From Typha latifolia (lineage: Eukaryota; Streptophyta; Magnoliopsida; Poales; Typhaceae), in assembly GCA_019914945.1 (NCBI GenBank), contig CM034105.1, positions 4,960,001-5,024,000 of the forward strand: DNA of 64,000 bases, given 5' to 3'. A model generated the notes under the pieces. It searched no databases. It was not told the DNA's origin and worked only from the letters and a program-made list of their open reading frames with translations. Each line of letters opens with the position of its first letter. The stretch's first letter is position 1. Shown one piece after another: positions 39,400 through 51,267 of the stretch. Position numbers and translations under genes: made by a program.

Positions 39400-41000
39400 A
39401 GAGTGATGCAATATTCTGCTCTCATCAATAAAAGTAAAATTTTCAACTTGTAGTTACTATCGTCAAAACTAAAAAACCCAAATCATTCCCACACATCTTC
39501 ACATGAAAAATATCAAATTTTGGACTGAAAACATAAAATATAACAAAAAATGAAAAATAAAAAAGTTACTTCAAAATTTTCACTAGATGATAAGAGATCA
39601 CAATAATCTCAACTCAACCCAGCTAAGATCTCCTTAAAAATACTCAACTCAAAACACCAATTTTGTCAAATTAGGTAAGAATAAAGAGATTATGGGCATA
39701 GCAAGACAGTACCTTAGATGTAGGGGTGAAAACTGAAAATAGATTGGATACCAATCGAATTGGATAGTAGTCAACCCATGTCCAGATAAATATTTTTGCT
39801 ACACATATGGATTTGGATACGAATATTAAACGAGTAGGAAATTTAAATTTAAAACCATATCCTAAGTCTCAACTAAACAGATAGATATAAAACGGATACG
39901 GATAGGATTTTGAGAGGATATAGATACAGAACAATTACTGATCGGATTTTTAAATGGATATGGATATATATCGAATACGAACTAGATCTTACATGAATTT
40001 GGATGTAAGTTAGATATTAATTGAAACAAAAGAGATACGATATACTCTAAAAGGATAATGGTCTTAAGCATTTTTCTCTCATAATATCCATACGACACAA
40101 AAATAAATAGTACATATGCTATAAAATACATTCACTCTATTGTTTTGCTAATTAACCAACAAGATTGGTTGGCATATTACATAGACACATGGGCATCTTC
40201 AAAATAGCATTCGTTACATCTTAAAGTAAAACAAATTATGAAATAAAATCAACATAAAATTAAATTAAATTACACAGTGAAAAAAAAAAGAGATCAAAAT
40301 TTCAAAGGGTGGCCAAAAGTTAATCATTCTTATACAAATCTTGAATCCTAAAGCATTTGAGCATATTGAGTACATGTGACAAGATTAAAGTATGGTTTCT
40401 ATCCAAAAAAATTGATCAAAGCTACAAAACCCTGTAAGGGAGCCTCCTTCTAAACTACAACGACTAAAAATTTCTTCAAATTAAAAGATGCAATCATCAA
40501 GTTCTAGCTTGAAACCCTGAATTGTATGGTTATCTGATTTAAAAACCAAGAATGCATACTAACCAAGAAAAAGAAGCATAATCGAACAAGATATTTGTCA
40601 TTGCATCAGCACCAATTTGCAAACTTTAAGTTTGCTTATTAAGAATAATAAGGAACTGTTATTTCTAATCACATACACTACAAGTTAGATGTTATTTTCG
40701 CTAACTAAGCACTAAACCGAAAGACCCAACTCTGAAATTATCAATCGAAGGCGCAAATTGCAGTAAGTCCTCACCTTTCTTCGGAAATCGACGGAGTGGA
40801 CCTCTGCCTTGTAAGCAGAAACCACAATCTCCTTGAAGGAGGACTTAAGCGAGAGGGAGACGGCAACGGAGGCGAGGGGCGATGGGCTACCGAGGCAGCG
40901 GCCGATGGAAGTGGAGCTTGGAGGCGGATGGAGAGGCACAGTAAGCGAGAGTGCGAGAAAGCGAGAGTGCGAGAAAGCGAGAGAGGGAAAGCCGGAAAGG
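39400..41000 (-). other. Likely 5'UTR exon and 5'UTR intron of FGAM synthase
   Basis: Just before the ATG the minus strand reads GAGAGCAG, a good acceptor, followed by about 16 nt of leader (39,415-39,400). Upstream, the complement of 40,775-41,000 is a GC- and CT-rich segment, unlike its AT-rich surroundings, ending CGAAGAAAG with donor GTGAG. This fits a leader exon joined over a 1.36-kb intron. The minus-strand frame crossing it has no family resemblance. Within the intron, about 39,720-40,010 is an old repeat rich in GGATA-type words. Confidence 0.55.
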
Positions 41001-41059
41001 GTTATAGATTGATTTTTTTTTTTTTCCTTGTTCTTTTTTTTTTCCCTAGGGTTCACTCT

Positions 41060-41750
41060 CTTGGGATTCTTACCTTTAAATACAGCTTAAATACTCACAA
41101 TATTTTCTTTTTCATATAATTAAAACTAAAATAAAACTGCTAAAATTTTCGTCCAAATTAACACCAATTACTAAAATATTATTTTATATTAATTATGATA
41201 AATATAAAATAAATTATTCAAATATTCAAATTACCTTTCGCCCCCAATGAGTTTGTCTAACTAATTTTGGGTGGACTCTGATAAGATGGAAACTCTATAA
41301 TAGTTTTAATATTTTTATTTTGGTCACAAATATAAAGACCGATTTAATATGAAAATTATATATAAGTGAAATTAATTTTAGTCATAAATACAAAAACTAA
41401 AATATATTTAGCCCTTTAAAATATTATAAAATATTTTACGTACATATCCTTAAAAAGTCTCTTATTTGCTTATATGATCTTCTAAAATTGATATTTATAT
41501 AGATTTTCTCTGACTTATTTTTAAGTTATCTCAATAATTTAGTAAGAAAAACAAAAATACATTTAACTAAGATAATTATTTGAAAAATAGTTTAAATTTT
41601 AATAATTAATTAAGTAAATGGATATTCACATAAAAAATAAGAGTTTTTAATTTAAAGGATATACATGGAACCAAATAAATGTGTGTTTTGAAAGTTATAC
41701 ATACAAATATCAACTTTACATGAGCATACAAACAAATAATAGATTTTTGA
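41060..41750. other. AT-rich intergenic DNA
   Basis: No gene or clear repeat. The part next to 41,060-41,100 is the expected promoter side of the leftward FGAM synthase gene; TATTTAAAGG on the minus strand near 41,073-41,083 is a weak TATA-like site. Confidence 0.4.
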
Positions 41751-41767
41751 ATGGTATATATACCAAA

Positions 41768-42289
41768 ATGGTTGTTCCCTTCGGTCACCCCTCAACCAAA
41801 CCCACGCCGGTTGCAGCCCCGACGACTAGTGGACGACTAACAGCGACCCCCTACAACCTTGCAGGAAACAGTAGCTACGAGGCCGCCATCCAGAGCTTAG
41901 CATGCACCATGTTGGATGACCCCCTTTCGACGATTGCCGACCTATCAAACCATTGCACGAGCAAAGGATTGTCGACCGAAACACTTGCAAAGCAAAATAT
42001 CAAAACCCTAATCTCAGCTTCGCGGTATCGCGATCTTGACAAAGAAGAAGGGACCACCAAGCTTGAACTAATGATTTCCCGGCTCAATGGCTCCTCCAGC
42101 GACCTCCCATCATCCTCCTCGGTCGATCAACGGTCGACCGCGATAACCTCATCACCGATGATGGCGTTGCAGCTCCACACCAAACTACAACTCGAAGGAG
42201 AAGGTTGCAATCTTCCACCCACAGTAGCACCGACCACCGACAACCTCGTAAGGACCTCAAGGCCATTGTTTTTCTCATTAGACGGTTGA
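41768..42289 (+). other. Unrecognised open frame in transposon-like DNA
   Basis: An open frame of 173 codons from the ATG at 41,768 (202 from 41,681) is richer in GC than its flanks and has a Ser/Thr/Pro-rich composition. I recognise no domain. It is followed by two diverged copies of a segment starting GGC/GAAAG near CTTGCCGTGGCTG (about 42,285-42,390 and 42,430-42,530). It lies upstream of a gypsy-like LTR segment, so it may be transposon-derived. I do not call it a gene. Confidence 0.3.
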
Positions 42290-42699
42290 AAGCTTCCTGC
42301 CGTGGCTGTGACTAAACAAAGAAGAAAGAGATGAAGATTTTGTTTTTACCAACCTCAGCCTTCCACAGCAGTCGACCGTCGCCACCCCAAGAGAGACCTC
42401 GCCGGCAGCTGTTTTACTAATCCAAACAGTCGAAGGCTCCTTGCCGTGGCTGCGGCGGGACAGAGAAGAAGAAGAAGAAGATTTTATTTTTTTGCGCCAA
42501 CTCCAGCCTTCCATCGCTGCTAGCCGCTGCTACACCACTGGGAATCCTACCATAGCAACTACTGGAGGTGATCACTACTTAGCCATGGTTACCATGTGCC
42601 AAGGCAACTCCTTTGGCGACAACTGAAGGAGAGGAAATTATGGGAGAAATATTAGGAATTTCAAAAAAAAATTGAAAACCCTAAGTGGTTAGAATTTCA

Positions 42700-44330
42700 A
42701 GATAGCTACTTGGTTTGGCTTGATCATGTTGAATTGTTAGACATGAGCTAGGTCAGACCTAAGAGCCAAAGAGGTCAAGTCAAGTGTGAGTCATCTCCGA
42801 TTGTGGACTCATTTAAGTCAAATAAGGGACCTGATCAAAAACCCTCTACTTGACTTATGCTAAGACACATTTGACTTGGGTCCTAATCTACGGAGTGGGC
42901 AGTACGATTATGAGCACAACTAGTAGTCAGTTCGGCTGGTTGAACCTGACTCGAGTCACTAGGTGGACTTGATCAAGATCCACCAACTACACCTGACTTG
43001 ACCTCCGAGTGCAATTGGATGCACTAGATTTCTATAGCCTAGCTAGCATTGAGTCCATTGGTTCGGCCACCCGAGACCGAGTGAACTCAATGTAGATGGA
43101 CCCGAATCCCACCTTGGGCCAATAGGAGTACAAGTATTTGAGCTCGACTGAGGATGATCCACCGAACACAACAAGTTTGACTCGAGTCACCTTGAGGACA
43201 AGGTGTATGAAAGCGTGGTGAATTGATATGATTCGGGTGAGCTGGGTCGGTCTAGAAGATAGGTCTTAGGTTAAATTGGTCCACTCAAAGGGTATTGGGC
43301 TGGGTTCACTTCTACTCTATTTAATTATTTACTTATTGCATTTGCTTTAGTTTAATCCCACATTGGGTAATAGGATAAGCTCACTTGTATCTCTCTCTTA
43401 TAAATAGGAGGGTTGGTCTTCACTTGAGGATCATGGATAAATTATTATGAAACTTTTGGCTTGAACTCACTTCTCCCCCTTCTATCAGTCTAGAACTTGA
43501 CTCATCATGGTTATGTCCCTCTCCCCCATATTCAACTAGTCGTTCCCTCTCGACTTTGAGAGTCAATTCCCTCCTTCCTCATCTTCTCTTCTCTGCCTTA
43601 CGCAGCACCCCGATTTAGCCCATATCATCTCATTCACCTTCTCCACATCCTAATGTCTTTCCCACGTCAATAGGCTTTCCACCATCCCCCGACGACCTCT
43701 ATCTCGTCGATCATTAGGTTTCACCTTTCACATTCATCTCACAACCATCCGACCTTCATTCAATATACAATAACTCTTGATCTACTCATCTGATCAACCT
43801 AATTTTAATTTCGTTGGATCTTTGACTTCTAGGGGAACAATCTTTTAGAATATCAGATCTTTTGGACAATTAGATCTATCATAATTTATCTCAAAATATC
43901 CACCTCCAGATCTATTTCGATCCAACGTAGTATTTGGTAAAACCTTAATATCTAGAAATCCACATATCTGGAAAGCTGACTCAAAGATCTATTTTCCATC
44001 CAAATTTGATAAGTATCCAACAGTAGGATCATTAGTAAATCAGCTCAGAAGGTACAGTTGTATTTAGATCCAAATCAGATCTCGATCTTCATCTATTATG
44101 AATTCTTTCCTAAATTTTATTAATTATCCTTCCATATCTTCTCTATCCCTTCCATCAGATTTCATCTACCATACATAGTCATTCCATCTCTACCATTTAT
44201 CCCTAATTCTCCATAATTATCCTCCATCTAACTACTCATCCACCATATCCAAGATCTAATGGTTGAATTCGATACGTTTTACGAATGTCCTAAATCGTGA
44301 TCATAACACAAATGAGCATAGGGGGTCAAG
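42700..44330 (+). mobile_element. Ty3/gypsy-like 3' end and LTR segment
   Basis: CCTTGAGGACAAGGT at about 43,187 followed by TGATATGATTCGGGTGAGC at about 43,226 is the usual end-of-polyprotein and LTR-start pattern of plant gypsy elements. A promoter-like CCCACATTGGG and a TATAAATAGGAGG box follow at about 43,350 and 43,400. The 3' limit of the LTR is not clear. AAAGCTGACTCAAAG recurs at about 43,973 and 44,417. No intact protein remains. Confidence 0.55.
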
Positions 44331-44759
44331 GGTATATATATATATATAATCATTCTAAAGTTGATTGCTATGAACCAAATCTGGAATGATCCATTCATAG
44401 AAAAAATTCACATATTTAGAAAGCTGACTCAAAGTTCAAAATTTTTATTAGTGGAAGTGTCATAAGTCACGGATCTAATAGATTTAGAATGAAGTGATTC
44501 CAAGATCGAGATTAATAGCTGTGAATGAAATAGTGAATAAGAGCTGAAACTGGACAGAATGGGTAATCTGAAGTTGTAACGGTCGTCAAAGGGTAGTGGG
44601 CTACCGTGAGGTGGTGGAGTCTGTTGTATGAGTGGGTGGCTAGGGCTTCGAGGTATAATTAGAGTTCTACATTAGATATACTCTTAGGAAAATAAGCAGT
44701 TATGATTAATTTACTTCTACTCGTAAATTATTTTATTCTTACTCCTAAGATAGTCTAAG

Positions 44760-47374
44760 TATAACGCCCCCGCCCGGCACAGGCACATGCATGCCCACGC
44801 GCCCACACGGCACGCACGGCGCACGCGACAGGTCGGGCGGGGCCTGTCACACACTGATACTCTCCTTTATACATACAATCATGACATCATCAAATACTAC
44901 CTACTAACATATCTATGATCACATAACTCATCACTAATTAAATCATATTATTAACCAAATAAATCTGTTAATATATGAATATCTCAGTCCACAATAATAT
45001 ACATTAAACCACTACATAATCTGGTAGGACCCACACAGGCCACAACAAACCATCAAGATACAACTAAAACGACTAATATAAGAGTACACTATGATTCGAC
45101 TTGTATTATACAATTTATCGTCTAATACAATAGAGTACAAATATCAAATACGGGTACAACTCAATTCTTATATAAACTATCATTTATACTGTCTCGCATC
45201 TATAGCTCACCTTATCTATAAAATATCTTCTCAAGATATCTCAAGTCACTATCACATACCACGTATCTGAGGGGGTTAGAAAAGAAATAAAGAGAGTCAT
45301 GAGCAAAATGCTCAGTGAATAGACCTTACCCCGAATCAGTGATGCCAAATAGAGAGTAAATCATGTACTGGATAATATGAATCAGAAGGTGCCATGTATG
45401 AACATGTATATATGTATCATCAATGACATATATATGAATGAAATTAATTCTCATGAATGAGCATATTATATCCTCAACTAAAAATATATCACATGATGAA
45501 ATTACCATATAACATCACCGAATATAATGACATATCATGTATAACAATAATGAAACTGGTCACATCAACGATGATGCATGATGCATGTCAACCACTAGAT
45601 AATCGTATATGTCAGAGCCAGATATAATCCACATATCTCTCACTATCACAATCAACCGTCTCAACTCTGAATATCATCCACCATGCTGGACTATGATACC
45701 CAGCCTCAAACTTGATACACATCATGTCACAAGCTCAGAGCATACCCTGTCATACGCTTATAGTATCTATATAGATGAATCATACCCTGCCATACGCTAA
45801 GGGTATCTCTGTAGATAAATCATACCCTGCTATACGTTAAGGGTATCTCAGAAGAAAGTAATCATACCCTGCCATATGCTAAGGGTATATCAATGATAGT
45901 TGTACCCTGTCATACGCTAAGAGTACAACCATCAGCCATCACCATACTCTGTCATACGCTAAGAGTATATCCAGTACCAGTTCGGACCAGATACCGTTCC
46001 AGCCATCACATCACGTCACATACACATGTACTTTTATGATATCCTATATATGATAAATTATATGCATATATCCAGTACGACAACAGATCATGCAACTCAG
46101 GAATTTAGGTGGTAAAGAGGCCAAGAGAAGAATGATGCAATGCCGACTCTAACCATGTATACTTTTGCTAGTCTATCACGTGCATACTCATGATAGAGAT
46201 CATCCCGACATAAAAACCATAACAGTATAATCATTTCTATATATCATCAATATACTCATATCTCAGATCAGCCTAATCAAATGTATGATAAAATATGCTT
46301 AACTGAAATCATCTCTAGATAAAATCATGTAATCATGCTGGAGGCCAAAACATGGGTGTATATAAGATATACTATATCCTAATTTGAGAAAGGCGTATAG
46401 GGGATAAGACTACTCACCACCACTGCAAATACCAAACAATCGCTCGTTCACGTTGCTACGACAATGATCAAGCCTCGATAGCTCAGTCCACGGGATCCTG
46501 AACAGGGAAGGGGGTCAGAATCTGAAATTATTTAAGTAGTATAATGTTAGTCGTTTATCTGATTAAAATCCGTTCATATAACATACGATGATTTAGAAAA
46601 TTTTAAAATTTCTACTCATCTTTATAACTAGTTAGATTTTTAATTACAGATAAAAATAAAAATAAAAATATAGATGAAAACCTAACTATAATTATATCTT
46701 GATTAATTAGAGATTACTTTATAAAATAATAAATAAATACATAAGCCTAGTATTTTATTTGTTACAAAAATAATAATGTATAAGACATTAATAGAATTAC
46801 TTAAAATGTATATCATAAGAATATTAGAATATAAATCTAATAATTAAAATTTACAAATCTATCTATTAATCTAATATACATATAAGTAAATAAATAAATA
46901 AATAAGTATAAGTATTACTTATTTTCATGTGTAATAGTTTATAACCTAATTAATCATTAATTAATTATAATTAACAATAATCTTATTGATGAATATATAT
47001 TATTATTAAAATAAATAATGTCTAAATTTCTTTGTATTAATTAAAACAGAAATACCTAAACAAATAAATAAAAAAATAACAAAATAAGGATTACTAGTAC
47101 TAGTGCTGGGCTTGGTCTAGCACTAGCCTGCTACAGTGCTGGGCCGAGCCCAACACTGCTGCAGAAAGACAAGAAGAGAAGAAGCAGCTAAGGAAGAAGA
47201 AGAAGAAAGGAAGAAGAAAGAAGGACGAAGAAGAAGAGAAGAGAAGAGAAGAAGAGAAGAAAGAGAGGAGGGGGGGAGGGGACTCAGGGCAGGGGTCGGC
47301 GGGGAGGGGCACCGGCCGCTCCCCGCCGCCCACGGCCCGGCCTCTGCCTGGCTCGGCCTCTCGGCCCGAGAGCT

Positions 47375-47420
<46 letters not shown>

Positions 47421-47614
47421 CCAAGAGAGAGAGAGAGAGCGAGAGAAAGAGATGTAAAGAGAGAAAGAGAGGCGGTGGGGGGTTGGTGGTGGCTGCGGCG
47501 GTGCTGGGGCCGGCGTGGCACGCTCCCCTCCTGCCACTGCATGGCACGAGGCTGACTACACTGTGGCCGGCCACGTTATGCCATGTAACTAGTGTTTGGG
47601 ATTGGGTTGTTACA
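44760..47614. mobile_element. Probable solo LTR (about 2.86 kb), Del/Tekay-like
   Basis: It starts TATAACGCCCCCG and ends GGGTTGTTACA, near-complementary ends typical of Del/Tekay chromovirus LTRs (TGTAAC...GTTACA). Flanks are CTAAG at 44,755-44,759 and CTAAT at 47,615-47,619, a 5-bp target duplication with one mismatch. An internal AAAATGCTCAGTGAATA motif at about 45,305 is of a kind common in such LTRs. No gag-pol lies next to it, so it is read as a solo LTR. The 3' part is GC-rich with (GA)n at 47,375-47,445; the long frames there are products of that repeat. It contains the hairpin array at 45,742-45,968. Confidence 0.7.
45742..45968. repeat. Array of six 25-nt hairpins, period 40-42 bp
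   Basis: Units start at 45,742, 45,782, 45,822, 45,864, 45,902 and 45,944. Each has a 7-nt arm, an 11-nt loop and a second 7-nt arm. Units 2-4 pair ATACCCT with AGGGTAT; unit 6 pairs ATACTCT with AGAGTAT; unit 5 pairs GTACCCT with AGAGTAC (one C-A mismatch, and three further outer pairs, GTT with AAC); unit 1 has a partly worn second arm. The loop is 11 nt in every unit and close to GCCATACGCTA. Confidence 0.9.
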
Positions 47615-47736
47615 CTAATACTAAAACATAATTCTTAATGTTTGGATTTATTGGATGCTTGCATTATTAAACAAAAGAAGTCCAACCCTTCCTATACATA
47701 AATGTCGAGTTCAATAAGTCATACTAGGATTAGCCA

Positions 47737-47945
47737 TAAAGATTTACACAACTCGAACTAAGATTTGTCTTAAATGCTTATATGACTTAATTTGACTTAT
47801 TTTAAATGCTCACATGACTTATTTAACTTGTCTTAAAGGTTCACATAATTTAATTGGACTTGTCTTAAAAACTTATATCACTTAACTAATCTTGCTTTAA
47901 GAGCTTATATAACTTTACTAGACTTATCGTAAGAGCTTACGTAAA
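47737..47945. repeat. Minisatellite, 32-bp period, about six degenerate units
   Basis: TAAA/TAAG marks recur at 47,771, 47,803, 47,834, 47,866, 47,898 and 47,930, each within a unit like CTTAAATGCTTATATGACTT; a worn further unit starts at about 47,737. It lies just outside the right end of the solo LTR. Confidence 0.8.
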
Positions 47946-47949
47946 AGAT

Positions 47950-48039
47950 AAATATAAATTAATTAAAAAATAAATAGACTTAATTCATTAATTCTAATAT
48001 CTATATTAATGTAATGCGACTTGACCTTGTTCGTATTAA

Positions 48040-48073
<34 letters not shown>

Positions 48074-51050
48074 TTCTAAATAAGAGATTTTTGAAGTACG
48101 TAGATATAATAAAAGAAATCATTCTTTTTATCCTATCAACATTCACAAAGATGAGTTGGCGACTACTTTTTATGTACACCCATTTAAATTTAATATTTGC
48201 ATATATATTCTTCATATTATTTTTTAAAAATATATATATTATATTAGTAATTTATTAGACAAAAGATATGTATGCCCTTAACTAAGAGTAGTGTAATAAA
48301 TCAGAATAAAAGTACTTATATCTTTTTATTATTAACTTGATGAAAATTTTAATCAAATTTTATCTCGTGAATTATTTTTGAATTGCTACACATAACTAGT
48401 GAGAGATATATGCATGGAAGAAGAGCTCTTCCTTAATGCATCAAAGCCACAAAAACTCGCAGTCCACCTATGCTTATGGAAGTTTTCTTTAAAACCCAAT
48501 ATAATATTCTCACATATGATGGCATAACCACTTATAATAAATAGGTGGTGGTCTTTTTTTTTTTCTCTATCGTATCAAAGATGTATTATATGTATGTATA
48601 AGAAATGTTTCAGGTAAATCACAGTTTACTACCATATAGTTAAACTCCAAACTCTCCTTATGGTTGAGATCAAGTTGTAATCATTATTTAACTGTTAATA
48701 AATATATAAAAAGACTTAATTACTCCTATATAAATATAAATCTGATTTGATGATGTTAAAGACAGTTTGATCATTTAACAATTTGCTTATAGTAAAAAAT
48801 ATTGACGCTAATGATGATCTCAAAATTAGGCATAATTAATGACATCAATATGTACACTGTGAGTGTCGTTAACCTCGTTTATTTATTCAAATTATATTTT
48901 ATATCACACACTTTTTTATATACTAATTTACTTTATGTTTGTCTCATTAATCTACTTTATATTAAATCAGAATCATAAAATATTTTTTTTTTTATATTTT
49001 TCTTCACTTTATATTACATCCAAGATAATTATTATACTATTATTTTAGAATATTAATGAACGTAAGAATAATTATTCATATGACAAATCTCTTATTTTGA
49101 TAATAACAAATAGGAATTATTATTGCTATTTTAACCTTATTCCATATGTGAACGAGGCCTAAATCATCTCAGCAAGTGACCTTTCAAATGGAAGAAAATG
49201 TACAATATAATCCTAGTAAGCCAGCAAGCAGCACAGTTAAATACATAAAAATATAAATAAAGCTTTTCGTGGTTGAAAAAATATAACGTCTTTTTCCTTT
49301 TCTTAATATCTAAGAGCTTGAAAGCTAGACATAAACTCGACAAAAGGTTAAATCCTCTGTTGATACAAATGCATTTGATTACGTTAAATTTTAGATAATA
49401 TACGAGAACATCTCTAATATAGGCTTGTTCAAATTGTTGTGCTATTAAATTGTTACTATGAGCTAAGCACTGCAAAGCCGTCGTACTGTCGAACTTATTT
49501 TTTTATATATAAAAACACTGTACTGCTGAGCCATCAAGTCAAATTATTAAACTAAATTATTCAACAAATTTTTTTTATAACAATTATTTAGAATTGGAAT
49601 CTAGCTCTCTAATCCTCCGCCAAGAGCTACCAACCAAAATTTCTAAAGTTGGTCGGTGTAATAGCGTATTATTCAAAATCATCACGCTGTCGGAGTCTAG
49701 TTTTTAATTATTTTTTTTTCCCTACGCGCGATCTCAGCGTAAAATTTATAAGGAAGTCTACATCTTGACTTTAGAAGACCACATTCATCGGCATAGAATG
49801 AATGATTAAACTATGCCATCTTTCTTCTTATATTAATATTAATTTGCTATTATATATATATATATTTATATTCGTGTCAGTTTTTAGTGTATGGACTATG
49901 GAACCGTACCATAAACACTTAATTTATTTGTGAATCAGTAAATCCTAAGATGATTGAGATAGTTAAGTCTACGATCACGGTGAGACTATATTTATGTCTT
50001 ATGCCCATAGATTAGGATAATTTAGATATAAAAGGAGACAACTATCTTTATTCTAATTTTTAAAAAATATATATAAATATTAATTTGGAGAGAGGTATAT
50101 AAATAAATAAATAAATAAATACACCCAAAATATTTTTCTTTTTTAAAATAGATAAATTTGTATATAACACTTTGTGTTTAATAAAATTATATATATTTTT
50201 ACTAGCAGTTTTCTCTAGCTTTATATAATCCCAGAAGTAATTCTCTAAAGATTAATAAGACTACACGAGCCCTATAATTAAATAAATTTGTGCAGAAAAT
50301 ACTTTACTATTAGATAGATTAATTAAACTTGACTAAATATTTAAGTTAAGATTTAACGGAATATTTTTATACGTTACATAGCTAAATTATAGGACTTAAT
50401 TTATAAATAGTAAATATATAAGGTGTAAATTATAATTTCGTTAATAATGAGTTTGTTATACTCAAATTTCCCTTTAAAATACTACCAACCATTTTAGTCC
50501 GACTCTTTTTGGACTCTTCTAATACACGCTATCTTCCAGTGCTGTCGAAGGAACACGATGATCCAATCATGTGCCACCAACATTTAATGCGAGGTCGCGC
50601 TGGCTCGTCTCCATAGTAAATTTTGCTGTTTGCTGTAGGGCTCTTATACGCGATGTTATTCTTCACAAATAGACGAAACGTTGTTTGGTAAGCACTGGCG
50701 GTTCGTTTCATACAGCGACGCTCTTGTGTTTTTCTTTGGAAGAACACTCGTTTGCTTCCGACCGAAGAGAATTTAAATTTATTTCGTGATAACACCCTAT
50801 ATTTTAGTAAATTTAAAGTTACCTTTTATTTTGCAGTTATTTGTAATTAAAAAATATATATGTATTTTTTTGCTTATGTCTCTCCGAAATTTTGGTGCCA
50901 TGTGTATCATGTGGTCCAGAAAACAATATATATATATATATTTTTTCTTTTTTTCTTTAATTTTCGCGCATTGGATTCGTGGCTACTCGAATAAATAACC
51001 AAACTAAAATTAAGAAAAAAGACAGGAAAAGAAACCAACCTTACCTTTCC
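47950..51050. other. Very AT-rich intergenic DNA
   Basis: No coding region is supported. It contains (TA)n at about 48,040-48,070, (TAAA)n at about 50,100-50,122 and several poly-T runs. A minus-strand 88-codon frame at 50,529-50,795 is unrecognised. The last 200 bp should be promoter of the MLO gene. Confidence 0.5.
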
Positions 51051-51267
51051 TTTTTTTTTTTTCTTTTTTTTCCCCTCAAAACAATTTCCAACGTCTCTCG
51101 TTCCGACCAGGCTCGGGCTCTTCACTTGGGGATCGTGCCGTGTCTTTTCCTCTTCTCCGCTCCCCGGTTCCCTGAAAAAGAATCTCGATTTGGATCTCTC
51201 CGTGTTTGCGATATCTTCTTCTTTGTGGGAGTACTTGTCTTGTCTAGGAGATAATTTTTAAGGAACA

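Noticed and set aside
45742..45968. Hairpin array as a CRISPR array
   Set aside because: The context is a plant nuclear LTR with no cas genes; repeats are degenerate, spacers are short (15-17 nt) and related to each other.
47100..47574. Several overlapping frames of 96-145 codons on both strands
   Set aside because: They are produced by GA/CT-rich simple sequence inside the solo LTR; compositions are poly Arg-Glu, Leu-Ser or Pro and no family matches.
50529..50795. Minus-strand 88-codon frame upstream of MLO
   Set aside because: Unrecognised, no homologue known to me, and no promoter or splice support.
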